The notes beneath the pieces are model-generated. The model did not search any database, was not told where the DNA came from, and saw only the letters and a program-made list of their open reading frames with translations. Shown one piece after another: positions 49,470 through 61,224 of a stretch of 64,000 bases of DNA. Position 1 is the stretch's first letter, and each line of letters begins with the position of its first letter. Both the position numbers and the translations under genes were made by a program. The DNA comes from JBMOJK01 sp049315825 (GTDB taxonomy: Bacteria > Patescibacteriota > Gracilibacteria > BD1-5 > UBA2023), in contig JBMOJK010000003.1 in assembly GCA_049315825.1 (NCBI GenBank), positions 4,508-68,507 on the forward strand, given 5' to 3'.

Positions 49470-51503
49470 ATGTATAAATTCTCATCTCGAACGAAGAAAA
49501 TACTCGGCTACATATTGGGAGTCTGAGTATTCTGCTTTGCGGTATTTCTCGGACTGAAATACGCACTCCCCTATAGCATCCCCGATATCCCAGAATCCAG
49601 CATATATCTCGACCGCAGCGGTAAAGAAATTGCAGAAGTCGCCTTCGAATCAAAGGTCCGACATCGCGATCTCACCTTCGATGAAATCCCAGAATTCTAT
49701 AAACGATCCCTCGTTGCACTCGAAGATCGATCTTTTTGGACCAACCAAGGAATCTCTGGCCGCGGGATCGTGCGATCTATGATCGCGAATATCGCAAGCG
49801 GGAAGGTCGTACAATGAGGCTCCACCATCACAAGCCAACTCGTTCGTAATATCGAGGGAACCAACAAGTCTCGCTCTATTTTCCAAAAAGTTCTCGAATT
49901 CGCCTACGCAATCCGACTCACTGGGAAATATTCCAAAGAAACCATTCTCGCCGACTATGTCAATCGCGTCGCCTACGGTCGACTCACCTATGGCCTCGCA
50001 AGCGCCGCGAAGGCCTACTTCGCAAAAGACGTCGCAAATCTCACAAAAGCTGAACAGATCGCACTTTTGAGTCTCCCTCAAAATCCTCGTGCCTTCGATC
50101 CAGTGAACGAACCCGCTGCGTTTCGCACGAGATTCGAATGAGTGGTTGATATCCTCATCTCGCAAGGTATCCTCAATACAGTTGAAGCCAAGAGCATCCT
50201 CGACGAACAACTCAGCTACAAAAAAAGCCCCAACACACTTCCGTATGTTGTGGACTTCCTTACGGCGTCCGATGCACCAACTGGTAGGACTTCTTTCGAT
50301 ATCGATCTCACCAAACACGTCGATACCCTCGCCAAAAGTGTCCTCACGGAGATTGGATGGAAAAATGTCACAGACTACAGCATCATCATCGCAGATCGCG
50401 CTACCAACGAACTACGCGTCATGATCGGAGGCGCGAGCTATGCGAACAGTCAAAATGGACAAGTAAATGCCGCCCTCACACCGCGTCAGGTAGGATCTAC
50501 GCTCAAACCATTCATCTACCTGCTTGCTGTCCGCGATCTCGGGATCAAACCCAATGACACTGTACTCGATCTCCCAGTTTCGTACAAAACCGTGGATGAC
50601 TATAGCTACGAACCCAAGAATTATTCGAAGGATTTCAAGTGAGCGATCACCTATGCACAGGCCCTTGCAGAGAGTATCAATATCCCCGCAGTTACCACTC
50701 TCGAACAACTTGGGGTTCAAAAGCTCATGGATTTCCTCTCAATACTCGGTGTACACAGTCTCACAGATACCGCCGAGCACTATGGACTCTCACTCGCACT
50801 CTGAAGCGGTGAAATCTCGCTCTACGAGCTCACGCGAGCGTACAGTATTTTCTCCAACGCGGGATCATACTGCAAATTCATCATCACTCCTGGAGCGCCC
50901 CAGAAATGCGAAAACCGCATCGACCCAAAATACACAAAAACCATCGAAGATATTCTCACGAGTCGCGAAGACAAGATGCGAAGTTTTCCCATCGGAAGCG
51001 CACTCGATTTCCCGGATCACAAAGTATTCGTCAAAACAGGAACTTCCCGCAATTTCCGGGACAACTGGGCGGTCGGTTACAGCGACCGATACCTCATCGG
51101 AGTCTGGAGTGGAAACAAAAATGCCGAAAACATGAAATGAGTCTCCTGAGCCACCGGAGCAGGTGAAATCTTCTGACGCATCGTTCGCGATCTTGAGCCA
51201 GCAACAGAAAATATCCAGGTAAATGTTGTTCCTGAAAATCCTCTAGAATATGTGAGTATCACGAGTCCACTTCGCGGCTCTGTCTACAAAATCGATCCAA
51301 CTCGACCACGATCTTCCCAGCAGATCAAGCTCGTCGCACAAACGAATATCACGCACGATAAGGCAGTTTGGTATGTCGATGATCTTCCAATTTCAGAACA
51401 CTTCACATCGCTCAAACTTGGAAATCATACCGTCCGCTACGAACTCTACCGTGGTGCTGCAAAAATTGCCTGAGCCACTTCGAGTTATCGCATAGATGAA
51501 TAA
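49470..51503 (+). CDS. pbpC: Penicillin-binding protein 1C (bifunctional glycosyltransferase/transpeptidase)
   Basis: 677 aa, ATG at 49470, TAA at 51501; many TGA Gly (49527, 49815, 50139, 50640, 50803, 51138 and others). One N-terminal membrane helix, then GT51: ALEDRSFWTNQG (Glu85), GSTITSQLVRN (preceded by the TGA Gly). Transpeptidase: SxxK at VGSTLKPF (Ser343), SxN at AESINIPAV, KTG at FVKTGTSRNF. A BiPBP-type C-terminal beta domain (SPLRGSVYKIDP, VWYVDDLPI) identifies PBP1C rather than 1A/1B. Peptidoglycan polymerisation and cross-linking. Confidence 0.95.
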
Positions 51504-53923
51504 CCCGCAAGTTTTTGTGTCAAAAACCATGCCAAAAGCCCGTAGAGCACTGCGATTACTCCTACTCCAGTGAGGAGTGCCTGCCATGAAAATTTCAAGA
51601 AGGTCATCTTAGAAAGCACGCCCAGGAACACCGCTCATCCAAGCGTGAAAACCAATACCCCACAAAGACCAACGATGATCAGTCCACTCGTTCTCAGTGA
51701 GGACTGAACACTCGATGAGTTTGCGCCGAAAAGTCTGTACAATCGAGCCTTTGTTCGACTTACTTCTTCGAGCGAAGAGAAAAGCGTTGTTACAGCCAAG
51801 ATTGCAAAAACAGTGACAAATCCGAGGAAAAGCGCAAGTACTCAGAGAATTTTATTCGAGATAGTTCGCACCACTTCTAGCACGGAAGCCACATCCACGA
51901 ATGTAACATGCGGACCCGTTACCGCGAGCATGGATTTCTTGAATGCTTCAGGATCAGAGGTGTGCGTCGCAAGAAAATATGTCTTCGGTGCTTGCGAGAA
52001 CGCTGCGTCGTTTATCTGGAAATAAAAGAATGGGCGAAATCCTCGTTCGTTCACCTCGCGAATCCCAGAAACCTTCAGATCAAAACTTCGTCCCGAGATC
52101 AGAAACGTGATCTCATCACCCACATCCACCCCGAGTCTCGTGGCAAATCCTTCATCCACAGTTACGGATTTCGCATCGGCTGCCCGTGTACCCCGTAGAA
52201 TTCTTACATCTGGAAGTGGATTTGTTGTGATTGAAAATTCCCGAGTCAGTTCACCGCTTGGCTCATTTCCACCATTTTGCTTTTCGAGTGTTTTTCCGTT
52301 CACCGCAGAGATGCGTCCTCGTAGGATGCTAAAGAGTCAGTCAGTTCAGAATTTCTCTGCCACCTTAGCGTGATCAGACTCGAGGATATTCATCGCATAC
52401 ATATTGGTGTCATCCGCCACTCCAATACGCAGTCGCTCCTGAAAAGTGAGAGAAATCGTAAGAAATACGAACAAACATGTAACCGCAGTGGTGAGGGTAA
52501 GTGTGACCAAACTTGCAGGCATTCTTGGTCGCACCAACGAACGAATTCCATCAAATCTAAAGAAACTTTTCTTCCGAAAAGATCCTGCATATCTCAAGAA
52601 TAATCGAAATATTGCTCTGAGCCCTATCAATAAAATCACAATCCCAGCAAGCATTCCAGCTGTAATCAAAGCCGATCGCATCACTGTTTCAAATACCAAG
52701 AAAAACATCACGAACATCGCCCCGACAGCCAGCATAACGCTCGCATACACAAATCTCTTTTGTGATATGAGCCCTTTTTGTGCGATTGCGCTCAGTGGGG
52801 ATTCCGATACAAATCTCACAACCGATGGAACAATCGTTGCAAGGATCAAAAGCACTGCAATCTGTGCGGTAAAGATGAGTGGTTCGACCAAGAATACAAA
52901 ATCCTTCGCCTCTTCCACCGAACTCACCAGGTGTATCACCCACATCGAAAGTCCGATCGAGATTGCAAAACTCAAACCTATCACTACAAAATACAACGCT
53001 CCGATCATCAGGTATTTCTTCCGTTTTGTGAGACCTAAGAGCCCAAATACACCGAATGACCTTCGAAGTTTCATCAGGAGTGTTTCGTTTGCAGAGAAAA
53101 GCGTGATCGCAGAGAATAGAACACCAATCGCCAGCACCAACAGTGTGTATCGTGAAAGTTCCTCGACCGCACTTGCAGTCCGGTTAGCATTCGAGCGATA
53201 CGAACGAATTTGATATTTTTTGAGTTCCGGATCATCCTTGAGCCTCTTGTAGAGCTTATCTGTAGCTTCGTCGCTCGGAAGTTTGAGCAGAAGAGAATTT
53301 TGCATACGTGAACCCCTCGAGAATAGTTCCGATCCAGAAAGCGTCGCCTTTGGGACAATGAGTATATTTCCCTCATCGCCGAACGAAAACCCCGTCTCAC
53401 TCGTTTCAACGATCCGCTTCACAAGTGGTATCTTAATGCCATCTATTGTCAACGTTCCGCCACTCGCAAAGCGATCGATCGTTGGTCCGTTTGCCATCGC
53501 AGAGCCTGTTTGACCTGCGGTATCCTCAGTCCGAAGTACTCAATACAACGGATATGATCCAGTATGTGCCACGATTCTCACGAGTCCCGTTTTCCCCTCT
53601 CGATCAAAAAGAGTGGTATAAAAATCTGTCTTCTCCGCCGAGATATATGTAGTTCCCGAGAGGCTCGAAGCGATCATTTTCTCGATTGAGCCCGTCATGA
53701 ATTCACTTGTCGAGATCGTGATATCCGCCCCTAGAAACGGCCGAGATTCTCGCGCAACCGTGAGCTCAACATTTTCAGTTAATTCCTTGATGATCAGGAA
53801 TCCAGAAAACGCGAGTACGAATACCACAAACATCCGAATAACTGACTTCGGATGAGCAAACAAGAACGTGCGAAACAGTGAAAACATGTGGAAATGGAAA
53901 AATGTGCGACTCATCATTCTCAT
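51485..53923 (-). CDS. YbbP-like ABC-transporter permease (FtsX/MacB type)
   Basis: 812 aa, ATG at 53923, TAA at 51485 (19 bases inside pbpC). One frame with TGA Gly at 53540, 52346, 52337 and 51842. N-terminal FRTFLFAHPKSVIRMFVVFVLAFSGFLIIKEL and then RPFLGADITIST, typical of YbbP; large periplasmic region, a middle set of helices (YTLLVLAIGVLFSAITLFS...), and a C-terminal FtsX domain. Length (E. coli YbbP 804) fits. Its ATPase is probably the YbbA-like gene at 60564, 7 kb away and next to a TesA-like hydrolase, recalling the E. coli tesA-ybbA-ybbP locus. Confidence 0.85.
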
Positions 53924-53966
53924 AAGTTTTCACAGAATCACAAATCAAAATATCCGCCCCTACTCA

Positions 53967-54284
53967 CTACGCACACCGATACTCGATCCACAGACGGTTC
54001 TCCGTGATGAAATACATATCCGCTGCACGATCCGGATGGGACCACACGACCACTGGAATCAGATCAATATTCGCTGCCCGAAGCTGTCTGAATTTCACGA
54101 TCTCCTCCGCTCAAAACTCCGCACATGCTCCCGTAAAATCACTACGAAAATATGCTCGCTCCGGTGCATATCCTAGCGACAAAAGTGCCAATATACTTCC
54201 ACTGTGTATTTCTAGCGCCCCAACCACATATTCCTGCGCATCACCGGATCCAAACAGGTCTATAATCCCTTCAAATTCATCCAT
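53967..54284 (-). CDS. Hypothetical protein, 105 aa
   Basis: ATG at 54284, TAG at 53967; TGA Gly in EFGAEEIVKF. Mixed alpha/beta (DEFEGIIDLFGSGDAQEYVVGALEIHSGSILALLSLGYAPERAYFRSDFTGACAEFG), ending IPVVVWSHPDRAADMYFITENRLWIEYRCA. No signal peptide or recognised family. It precedes the YbbP-like gene by 43 bases on the same strand and may be co-transcribed. It fills what would otherwise be a 350-base gap. Confidence 0.55.
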
Positions 54285-54347
54285 GCAGAAAACTAAGTTG
54301 GATGGATTGTACGAGAGCGTCGGACGAAAAAAACGGAAGAATCTACG

Positions 54348-54373
54348 AAAAATACCCCGTACGGGGTATTTTT
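54348..54373 (-). terminator. Terminator of the 604-aa hypothetical gene
   Basis: Perfect palindrome AAAAATACCCCGT/ACGGGGTATTTTT, 26 bases; the stop TAA (54372-54374) abuts the stem on the minus strand. Confidence 0.85.
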
Positions 54374-56186
54374 ACTTACTTCCTAATGCATTTCTGATCC
54401 CCGTCTCACTCACACGATCGTCGGGTGGGAGGAGGAATTTTTGTTCGCGAAGACCTTCAAGAATTGCCTTTTTTCGCTCGATTGGGGAAATCTGCGTATC
54501 TACTTCGCCGTTTTGCACACTGAAGAGTGGCGGATTCTTCTTGATGAGTGCATTGAGGGCGAGAGCGATGTCCTTCTTCTTATCAGGAGTGAGCTCCTTT
54601 GAGAGATTGAGCTTCGCCGCACCTGCGCGATGCTCGTTGAGGATCGCGAGGAAGTTGTCTACAAACTGCTGACCAGCACCATCGAGACCGAACTCTTCCG
54701 TGAGAATCAAGAGATTCTTACGACTGGTTTCGTATGCTTGTTCGTAGATAGACTTCGTGAGATTGCTGTATGAATCAGGGTTTTTGGAGTCGAGTTTAGC
54801 CTGGAGTTGATTAATGGTTGCGGTTCGTTTGAGCTGAGTATCTTCGTTGTTTTGTTTGAGGAATACTGCGAGTGAGTCCAGACCATTGAAGAATTCTGCA
54901 GGAGCAAATTCGGATCCATCATCGATTCCTTTCTTGATCGCAGTCTGAAGCTCTGGATCGCTGCGAAGTACGGAGATAGTTCCTTGATTGAGTACATCTT
55001 TAAGCTTTTCCGGCTGACTCAGATCGATTCCTTTTTGCTTGAGAATCTTCTGAACTCCTTCAGAGGCCCGACTTCATTCTATCATCGTCTTGGACCAGGC
55101 ATTTCGAGCGGTCGATTGACGCATGAGGTTTTCTTTTGTATCCGCAGTTTTCAGTGAATCGAGCTGGATTTTGTCCTTGATCTCAGCTGACTGGAGATCA
55201 TTTACTCGGAGTTCGTCTTCTGGGGCGAGCTGGATGCGAATGTTGAGATGATCCGTATTCATATACAACCCCTTTCCTGGAACGAAGCTTGGGAACACCC
55301 CTTTTTCGTCCGCTACCGCACGAGTTACATGACCGTCTTGATAGATATCGCGCCGGTCGCCTGAGATAGTTTTGGCGAGTTGGTAGTCGGTAAGCTTAAC
55401 AGTAGGATCACGCCTTGCTTCATCTATAATACTTGCCTGCTTACCCGATGTACCAAGAAGTGTTGATAGAACCTTGTTCAACTCTTCTCTGTTTCCTTCT
55501 GGACACGCATTGACGATCTCAGTTCGGAAGGTTTCGAGTACATGAGTCTCAGCTTTGGCTCGGATTTCCTTTTGAGCGTTTTGCTGTTCGTCTGGAGAGA
55601 GCTTTGAGAGAGCCCCATTTTTGCTTTCCCAGATTTTTCGCTGAGCTTCTTCGTTCTTGGAGAGTTCTGACTGATATTTTTGTTCTCCGATGATGGATTC
55701 GGGAGATTTGCCGGTGAGCTCGAGGATGCGTTGTTTGGCTTTTTCGAGAGTATCAGCAATACTATTGATTCATTCCTTGTTTTTATCACTCTGCAGTACA
55801 ACACTACTATCTTTTTCTTTGGAAAGTTGATCCTGTTCGATCGCACCCAGTTTCTCTACTTCTATTGCATCATTCTTTACTTGAGCAATTTCAGTTTTTT
55901 CGATTATACTGATATCCTCTTTCCAACGCGCTACAACCTTTTGTGCTAGACTCACTTCTTCAAGATCAGCACTCTCTTTGAGGTCATCTAAAAATTTCTG
56001 CTTCTGATTATCAGGTAATATTGCAAGCAAATCGTAAACATCCGCTGCGAGCAAAGTATTCTTAAGTAGCGCTTTGAAGTCAGGGGCATCAAGCATAGGA
56101 AAATTCCCCGGTCATGAGTGAATTTCCGGAGATTGCACCTGCGGTGCAGATGAGATTTTATCTGGGGCACTATTGGACATGCCCAT
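54372..56186 (-). CDS. Large helical hypothetical protein, 604 aa
   Basis: ATG at 56186 (or 56180), TAA at 54372; TGA Gly at 56112, 55770 and 55074. Polar, helical and repeat-free; sections such as LTPDKKKDIALALNALIKKNPPLFSV and QKYQSELSKNEEAQRKIWESKNGALSKLSPDEQQN look like coiled coils. No signal peptide. No family recognised. With the two genes upstream it forms a same-strand set of three long, Gln/Lys/Glu-rich proteins. Confidence 0.6.
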
Positions 56187-56198
56187 ATATTGCCACAA

Positions 56199-56233
56199 AA
56201 AAATCCTCCTTGCAAGAAACGGGAGGATTTTTA
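56199..56233 (-). terminator. Terminator between the two hypothetical genes
   Basis: AAATCCTCC and GGAGGATTT arms with a 13-base loop and T tract on the minus strand, between the 259-aa and 604-aa genes; the next ATG follows about 15 bases later. Confidence 0.75.
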
Positions 56234-56235
56234 GA

Positions 56236-57015
56236 TTATTTTTGTGGTGCGTTATATACTACCGAGGCAAGATTCGAGTCATTGAATGATACCGTTCCTT
56301 GTGATTGTTGAGATGCAACTGCTTCAATACGTCGAACTGCTGCATCAAGTTGTGCATATCGCTCTGCGCCTCATTCCGTGCGAAGAATTACAGGCTTAGC
56401 AGCCATCACATAAGCCCTTGCTTCCTTTGAGAAAGTTGGTGCCTGAGCGATCAATTCATTGAGTTTTTTGAGTTCTTCTGGCCCTTTTGCTCCGTTGATA
56501 AACGTATTGAAAATAGTGATGGTTTTTTCGATTTTTTCACCCTGTTTCTCAACTGCATCTGCCTGAGTAATTCTGTAGGTGGCCTCTACTTTCTGTGCTC
56601 TATAGTCTGCAATCTGAGCTTCTGCTTGGATAATCTGAGCGTCAAGTTCTTTGTTTTTTAGACATAATTCAACTGTCTTGTTGAATTCCTCATCTCGTTT
56701 TGCCTCTAGTCTCTGAAGTTTAATTACATCGAAACCATTCTGCCTCTTAAGTATGATGGAATCATCGAGTTGAGCAAAGTCCTTTTTAGCTTTCTCTAAG
56801 CATTGAAGCTTATTTGATTCATATTTAACAGCAATTTCCTCAGCTTTCGCCTGATATGAAGCCAAGAGCACACTAGTTCCAAGGGTCATGACTGCTCATG
56901 CTCGCTTACCGAAGTCTAGTACCTGCGAAACAACTCCACCAGACTGCTTTTCTGGTGAGCTTGAAACACTCGCTTCCGGTGCATACGAAGCACCATTAAG
57001 AGTTTTATCAGCCAT
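56236..57015 (-). CDS. Hypothetical helical protein, 259 aa
   Basis: ATG at 57015, TAA at 56236; TGA Gly at 56896 and 56371. Contains a hydrophobic stretch about residues 33-56 (KRAGAVMTLGTSVLLASYQ) that is short for a membrane helix, then long coiled-coil-like region (KNKELDAQIIQAEAQIADYRAQKVEATYRITQADAVEKQGEKIEKTITIFN). No family recognised. Part of the three-gene set 54372-58135. Confidence 0.6.
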
Positions 57016-57097
57016 ACATGGAGATTAAGTGCAGTGATTTTACTCCTTTATAGGGGTTGAGTCAAAGGAATTTACACAAAGAATACCCTGCGAGAAA

Positions 57098-58135
57098 TTA
57101 CTTCGCTTCCATGGCCTCACGCATGCTGTCTTTCATCGTATTAAAGAGAATATCTGCCGCTACGCCACCGTTCACTGTGTAGACGTGCTCCGTCTTACCA
57201 AAAGCATTGATGGCAGGCTTAAGCTGGGGGATGAAATATACGAGATCCCTTTCTCTCTCCTGTGGGCTTTCAGGAAGCGATATATGCATCCGAAGAATCT
57301 GTGCATCTCAATTGAGAATGCAAACAAGTCTCCCAATATTCGTAGCAAGATTGAACGGTGTCATCGGATTCTGAGAGAGTTTTCCTCCTGTTTTTGCAAT
57401 CCGCTGAGCGTATTCCGCAGCATCTGCAAGTGCCATAATACCCGAGAATGTAATCTGAAATGTCTTGCGACCAGCCATGCCATTCTTCTCGAGGATCGGA
57501 GCAAATACATTAAATCTCTCAATTGCATATTTTCTGAATTGCGGGATCTGCATACGCAAAATCACACTAGCATGTGCAGTTTTTACACGCCTAACATATG
57601 CCTCCATTTCTTGATCAGAATACTGCGTACCATCTCCATGTCGAAGCCATGCACGATCATTGAGAACTTCGCGAGAAGAAAAAATTTCATTGATTACTTT
57701 TTCCGCATTCTCGCTCGTAAGACGACTTGCCCCTCCTGTAACATCCTTTATTTCTCTTCCAAGCATTTTTTTGAGATAATCTCCGTCATTGAAGATAGTT
57801 TTGAGTGGATTTTTTGGATTTTTAATCTCTTCAAATTCAATATTCCGTCCTGTCATGCCAGATCCTGATTTTTGAATCTGAGTTTCAATCTCTTGTAATT
57901 GAAGATAAGTCAGATTGATGCCACCGTAGTCCCCTATGAGCTTCGGCATCTTTACCACAGGAACTTCGATACGCTGCCTCGGAATATCCCTTGGCACATT
58001 CGCCCCTGCATCACCTATATTCGACAAAATCACCCCTGTCGCAAACGCAATCCCACTCGTGAACTGCCTTGCCGTGGAGAGGATCTTTGTAGAGACAGGT
58101 ATGCTTTCTGCGCATTGTGATGAGGGAGATCGCAT
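57098..58135 (-). CDS. Hypothetical protein, 345 aa
   Basis: ATG at 58135, TAA at 57098; TGA Gly at 57308. A weak hydrophobic stretch about residues 24-40 (FTSGIAFATGVILSNIG) suggests an anchor or signal. Otherwise mixed alpha/beta: MTGRNIEFEEIKNPKN, SGIMALADAAEYAQRIA, RERDLVYFIPQLKPAINAFGKTEHVYTV. No family recognised. Driven by a strong promoter (58163-58192); first of a set of three. Confidence 0.55.
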
Positions 58136-58162
58136 TGAGAATAGTTGCTAGATTTTGAGGCT

Positions 58163-58192
58163 AGTATACTAATAAAATATAGTGGATGTCAA
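58163..58192 (-). promoter_or_regulatory. Consensus promoter for the hypothetical gene set
   Basis: On the minus strand TTGACA (58187-58192), 18 bases, TATACT (58163-58168), 28 bases before the ATG at 58135. Confidence 0.85.
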
Positions 58193-58244
58193 TGTGGTTA
58201 TTTCTCTTATCTACTGATCTATTAATGAGAGAAAGCAAATACCA

Positions 58245-59891
58245 CTAAACCCCCTTGATAATTCGTGAAATATTGAATGTGACAGGTTTTTCTATCGTAA
58301 TAGTAAAATCACTCGAGTTCCCTCTGCACACAATAGTTATCTCTTCTCAGAAAATAGATTTTGTTACTCTCTTGAGCGGTATAATTATTTTAGACATCAT
58401 ATCGCTTCTACTTAGAGTATATGCTGAGCGTGGTAGACTGGAGGCGTGAATTTCATTCACTCAGTCAAAGAAAGCGAATAATAGCTCTATGGTAGCCTGC
58501 TGAGAAGAAATTTCTTTTGAAGTAGTTTTCTGCCCATTTAAATAGATGCGCTTTCAAATTCAATCAAGTAGTAAGCCCTGGTATTCTTGAAGCGTTTCGT
58601 TGTATCAACTAAGTATTCGTGATCAATCAAGCTCTTCAATCACTACATAGTTCTTGTTTGGTGTATATTTCGATAGAACTCACTCTTCGGTGTATTGTTC
58701 AATTTTTGGTCAATATAATTTACTACGCAGATTACTGCTCGAAAATTGAACTAATATATTTGGATAATTTACTGAAAGTGCATTTATTGTAGAATTAAAT
58801 GACTCATCAATGGAAGAACCCGTATAGTACAGTATAAATGATCATCCAAAACCAGAGTGGTATAGTGGCAAGACAATTAACTGATTATCCGAATGGAATT
58901 TATTGCGTTCGAAAAAGATTTTTACATCTCTTTCGAACTGCGTCTCATCCATTTGTGAATGAATAAGTGCAACATATTTTCTTGCAATTCTAAAGAAATT
59001 CTCAAGTTCATGGGGCAATATATTACCATGAGGCAATCAATATAAAAAATTGATATATTCTTCTGCTCTATCAGCGTTTATAATTGCATATTCTTCTTGT
59101 GAAATCAGCTCTTTAGTAATTACATTCTCAGCATAAAAGGATTGACTCTTTGTTCAAGAGAAGATAATTGAATATTTTAATCAGAATTTTCAGTATGTTG
59201 CACTATTTAATGAATCAGAAACAACTTCTGCTGACCTTCCTTTAAAAATTCGAGGTGAAAAGGCGGGAGAAAGTCATTGGTAAAACAGCCCTTTTATAGG
59301 TCAACGTGATTTTCCCCAATGAAATAAAGACCATATTTTTGTTGCATTTTCCACTATATTTTCAAATTCTTGAGTTTTTGGCTTCAAATTTGAAAAATAT
59401 ATTTCTTTATTTATTAAAGTGTTTGAGATTGCACATGACAAAGCAATTGCGAGTGCAATATGGCCTGTGTATGCAAAGCACTTTCAACGCCCCGTCTCAG
59501 ATAGAAAAGAGATTCTCATGCCCCTATCCAATTCAGATCATTTCAGAAAATTAATCAGCGTATCATGCATGCGAAATAGGGAACTGTCTGGAAAGTTTTT
59601 TACCAAAAAGTGAGCTCAATCTTTATCTACAACATCTCAGAACTCAAACACATGACTATCATTGAAAACAAGTCATACGTACAGTCTATCTTCAATAGAA
59701 GATCTGGCATGAAGTGCATCATTGGGATAAGTGATGGCTAGATTCTCAACTCAAAATGAATACGGAATTGAGAAAACAAGTTCGTTTTTTTGAAAGAATT
59801 CCTCATAAGGCCTTCTTACATCTTCTGTAGTTTTACCTGAAATATACATACTCAAATCGAAGAAATAATATTTGACGTGAAACTGTACCAC
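58245..59891 (-). CDS. Unrecognised protein, about 548 aa, extremely TGA-rich
   Basis: Open from 59912 to TAG at 58245; no ATG is well placed, so GTG 59891 is proposed (ATG at 59846 is another choice). About 22 TGA are read as glycine, more than all other Gly codons together. Contains SIPYSFGVENLAIT, then RISFLSETGRGKCFAYTGHIALAIALSCAI, whose Gly-rich loop and Ala helix faintly resemble GHMP kinases, and a C-terminal half with KNYVVIEELDG and EITIVCRGNSSDFTITIEKPV. Function unassigned; the GHMP idea is weak. Without code 25 the 1.65 kb look empty. AT-rich. Behind the Nudix gene by 14 bases. Confidence 0.55.
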
Positions 59892-59905
59892 ATGATTCTT
59901 CTTAG

Positions 59906-60418
59906 CTAAACCCTAATTTCCGTGAGACGAGAAATATAAAACTCAAAGCCTTTGATAAAAGGATATGCAAACATTTCAGGTTTATTCACTATTTCTTTCT
60001 TAAGTATATCTATATTAAAATACTTAGCCTCACTTATCTCCAGAGGATCAAACATAATTGTCTTTAGATCTAATTCAGAAGGATAACAAAGATACAGGTA
60101 ATGAATAGCTCGTTCAATTCTATTTATTACATCATATCTTCAATATTCTATGAGTGGGCAATGTAAATTAATTTCTTCTTGCATTTCCCTGTATGCTGCA
60201 ACAAGGAAGGTTTCACCATATTCTACATGTCAACCTGCACTGGAAGTAAAAACTCCAGGATAGAATTGCTTAGTATTTGGTCGTTTGCAAAGTAAAATTT
60301 CTGATTGCTGATTAAATACAAAAATATGCACACTCCTCTTGTAGAGATCTACTATTTGTGCATCGGATTCTGAAGATTGACACACAAAATTCTCATCTTT
60401 ATCATATAAATCAAACAT
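59906..60418 (-). CDS. Nudix hydrolase, isopentenyl-diphosphate-isomerase-like
   Basis: 170 aa, ATG at 60418, TAG at 59906; TGA Gly at 60230 and 60140. Nudix box G-HVEYG-E-TFLVAAY-REMQEEINL; the preceding Gly is TGA. The start YKRSVHIFVFNQQSEILLCKRP, followed by FYPGVFTSSAGGHVEYGE, is very close to type I IDI (HRAFSVFIFNxxGxLLLQxR...T.aGHv..GE). The catalytic Cys of IDI is not evident, so call it Nudix. AT-rich with the downstream unknown gene. Confidence 0.8.
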
Positions 60419-60525
60419 ATTTGAAACTTTTTAATTGTAGTGATATTTATACTTCAAAACAGTATCTATTTCTAATTGAAGAAAAAAACGGAAAATTCCC
60501 AGAAATTTTTCCCCCAATTAAAAAA

Positions 60526-60545
60526 ACCACCAATCTCTCAGTGGT
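60526..60545 (-). terminator. Weak terminator after the YbbA-like gene
   Basis: ACCAC-N10-GTGGT with a T tract on the minus strand. A run of nine C (60553-60561) lies between it and the stop at 60564. Confidence 0.55.
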
Positions 60546-60563
60546 CCTAAATCCCCCCCCCTC

Positions 60564-61223
60564 CTACCTCACCTCCAACTTCCCTTCCCTCAGCTCATAC
60601 ACCACATCCGCCCTTCCAGCAACTTCAGGATCATGTGTGATCATTAGGATCGTATTCCCCGTCTCCTTATGAAGTTCATCGATCAAATCCATGATACGAT
60701 TCGCATTCTTGCGATCCAAGTTTCCCGTAGGCTCATCAGCGAGCAAATACGGAAGCTGCCCAACGAATGCTCGAGCAACAGCAACACGTTGTTGTTCACC
60801 GCCAGAAAGCTCAGTCGGATATCGGGTACCCTTTCCAGTCAGACCAACTCGTTCGAGGATCTCGGCAGTGGTAAAACGACGTGGGATATGGTTGATATCT
60901 ATCGGGAGGTCGATGTTTTCTTCGACAGTGAGATTGGGGATGAGTTCGTAGGCTTGAAATATGAACGCGATCCTACTCCCGCGAAATGCCGTAATCGCAT
61001 CTTCGCCCATGCCTGCGATGTTCGACCCATCGATCTGTATCGTCCCATGGTCAGGGGCGAGGAGTCCTGAGAGGAGTGAAAGGAGGGTTGATTTCCCTGA
61101 TCCTGATGGTCACATCACACTCGCAAAAGTGCCTGAAGGCAGTGAAAAATCGAGGTCCTTGAAGATCGTTACTGTTTCGTTTTCACTGATGTATAACTTA
61201 GAAAGGTTCTTGAGCTCGATCAT
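60564..61223 (-). CDS. ABC transporter ATPase, LolD/YbbA-like
   Basis: 219 aa, ATG at 61223, TAG at 60564. Walker A VMG-PSGSGKST with its first Gly as TGA, Q-loop FIFQAYELIPNLTVEENI, signature LSGGEQQR, Walker B LPYLLADEPTGNLD, H-loop MITHDPEV. FQxxxLIPxxTxxEN is the LolD/MacB-type mark. One base after the TesA-like lipoprotein gene. Partner permease likely the YbbP-like gene at 51485. Confidence 0.92.
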
Positions 61224-61224
61224 G

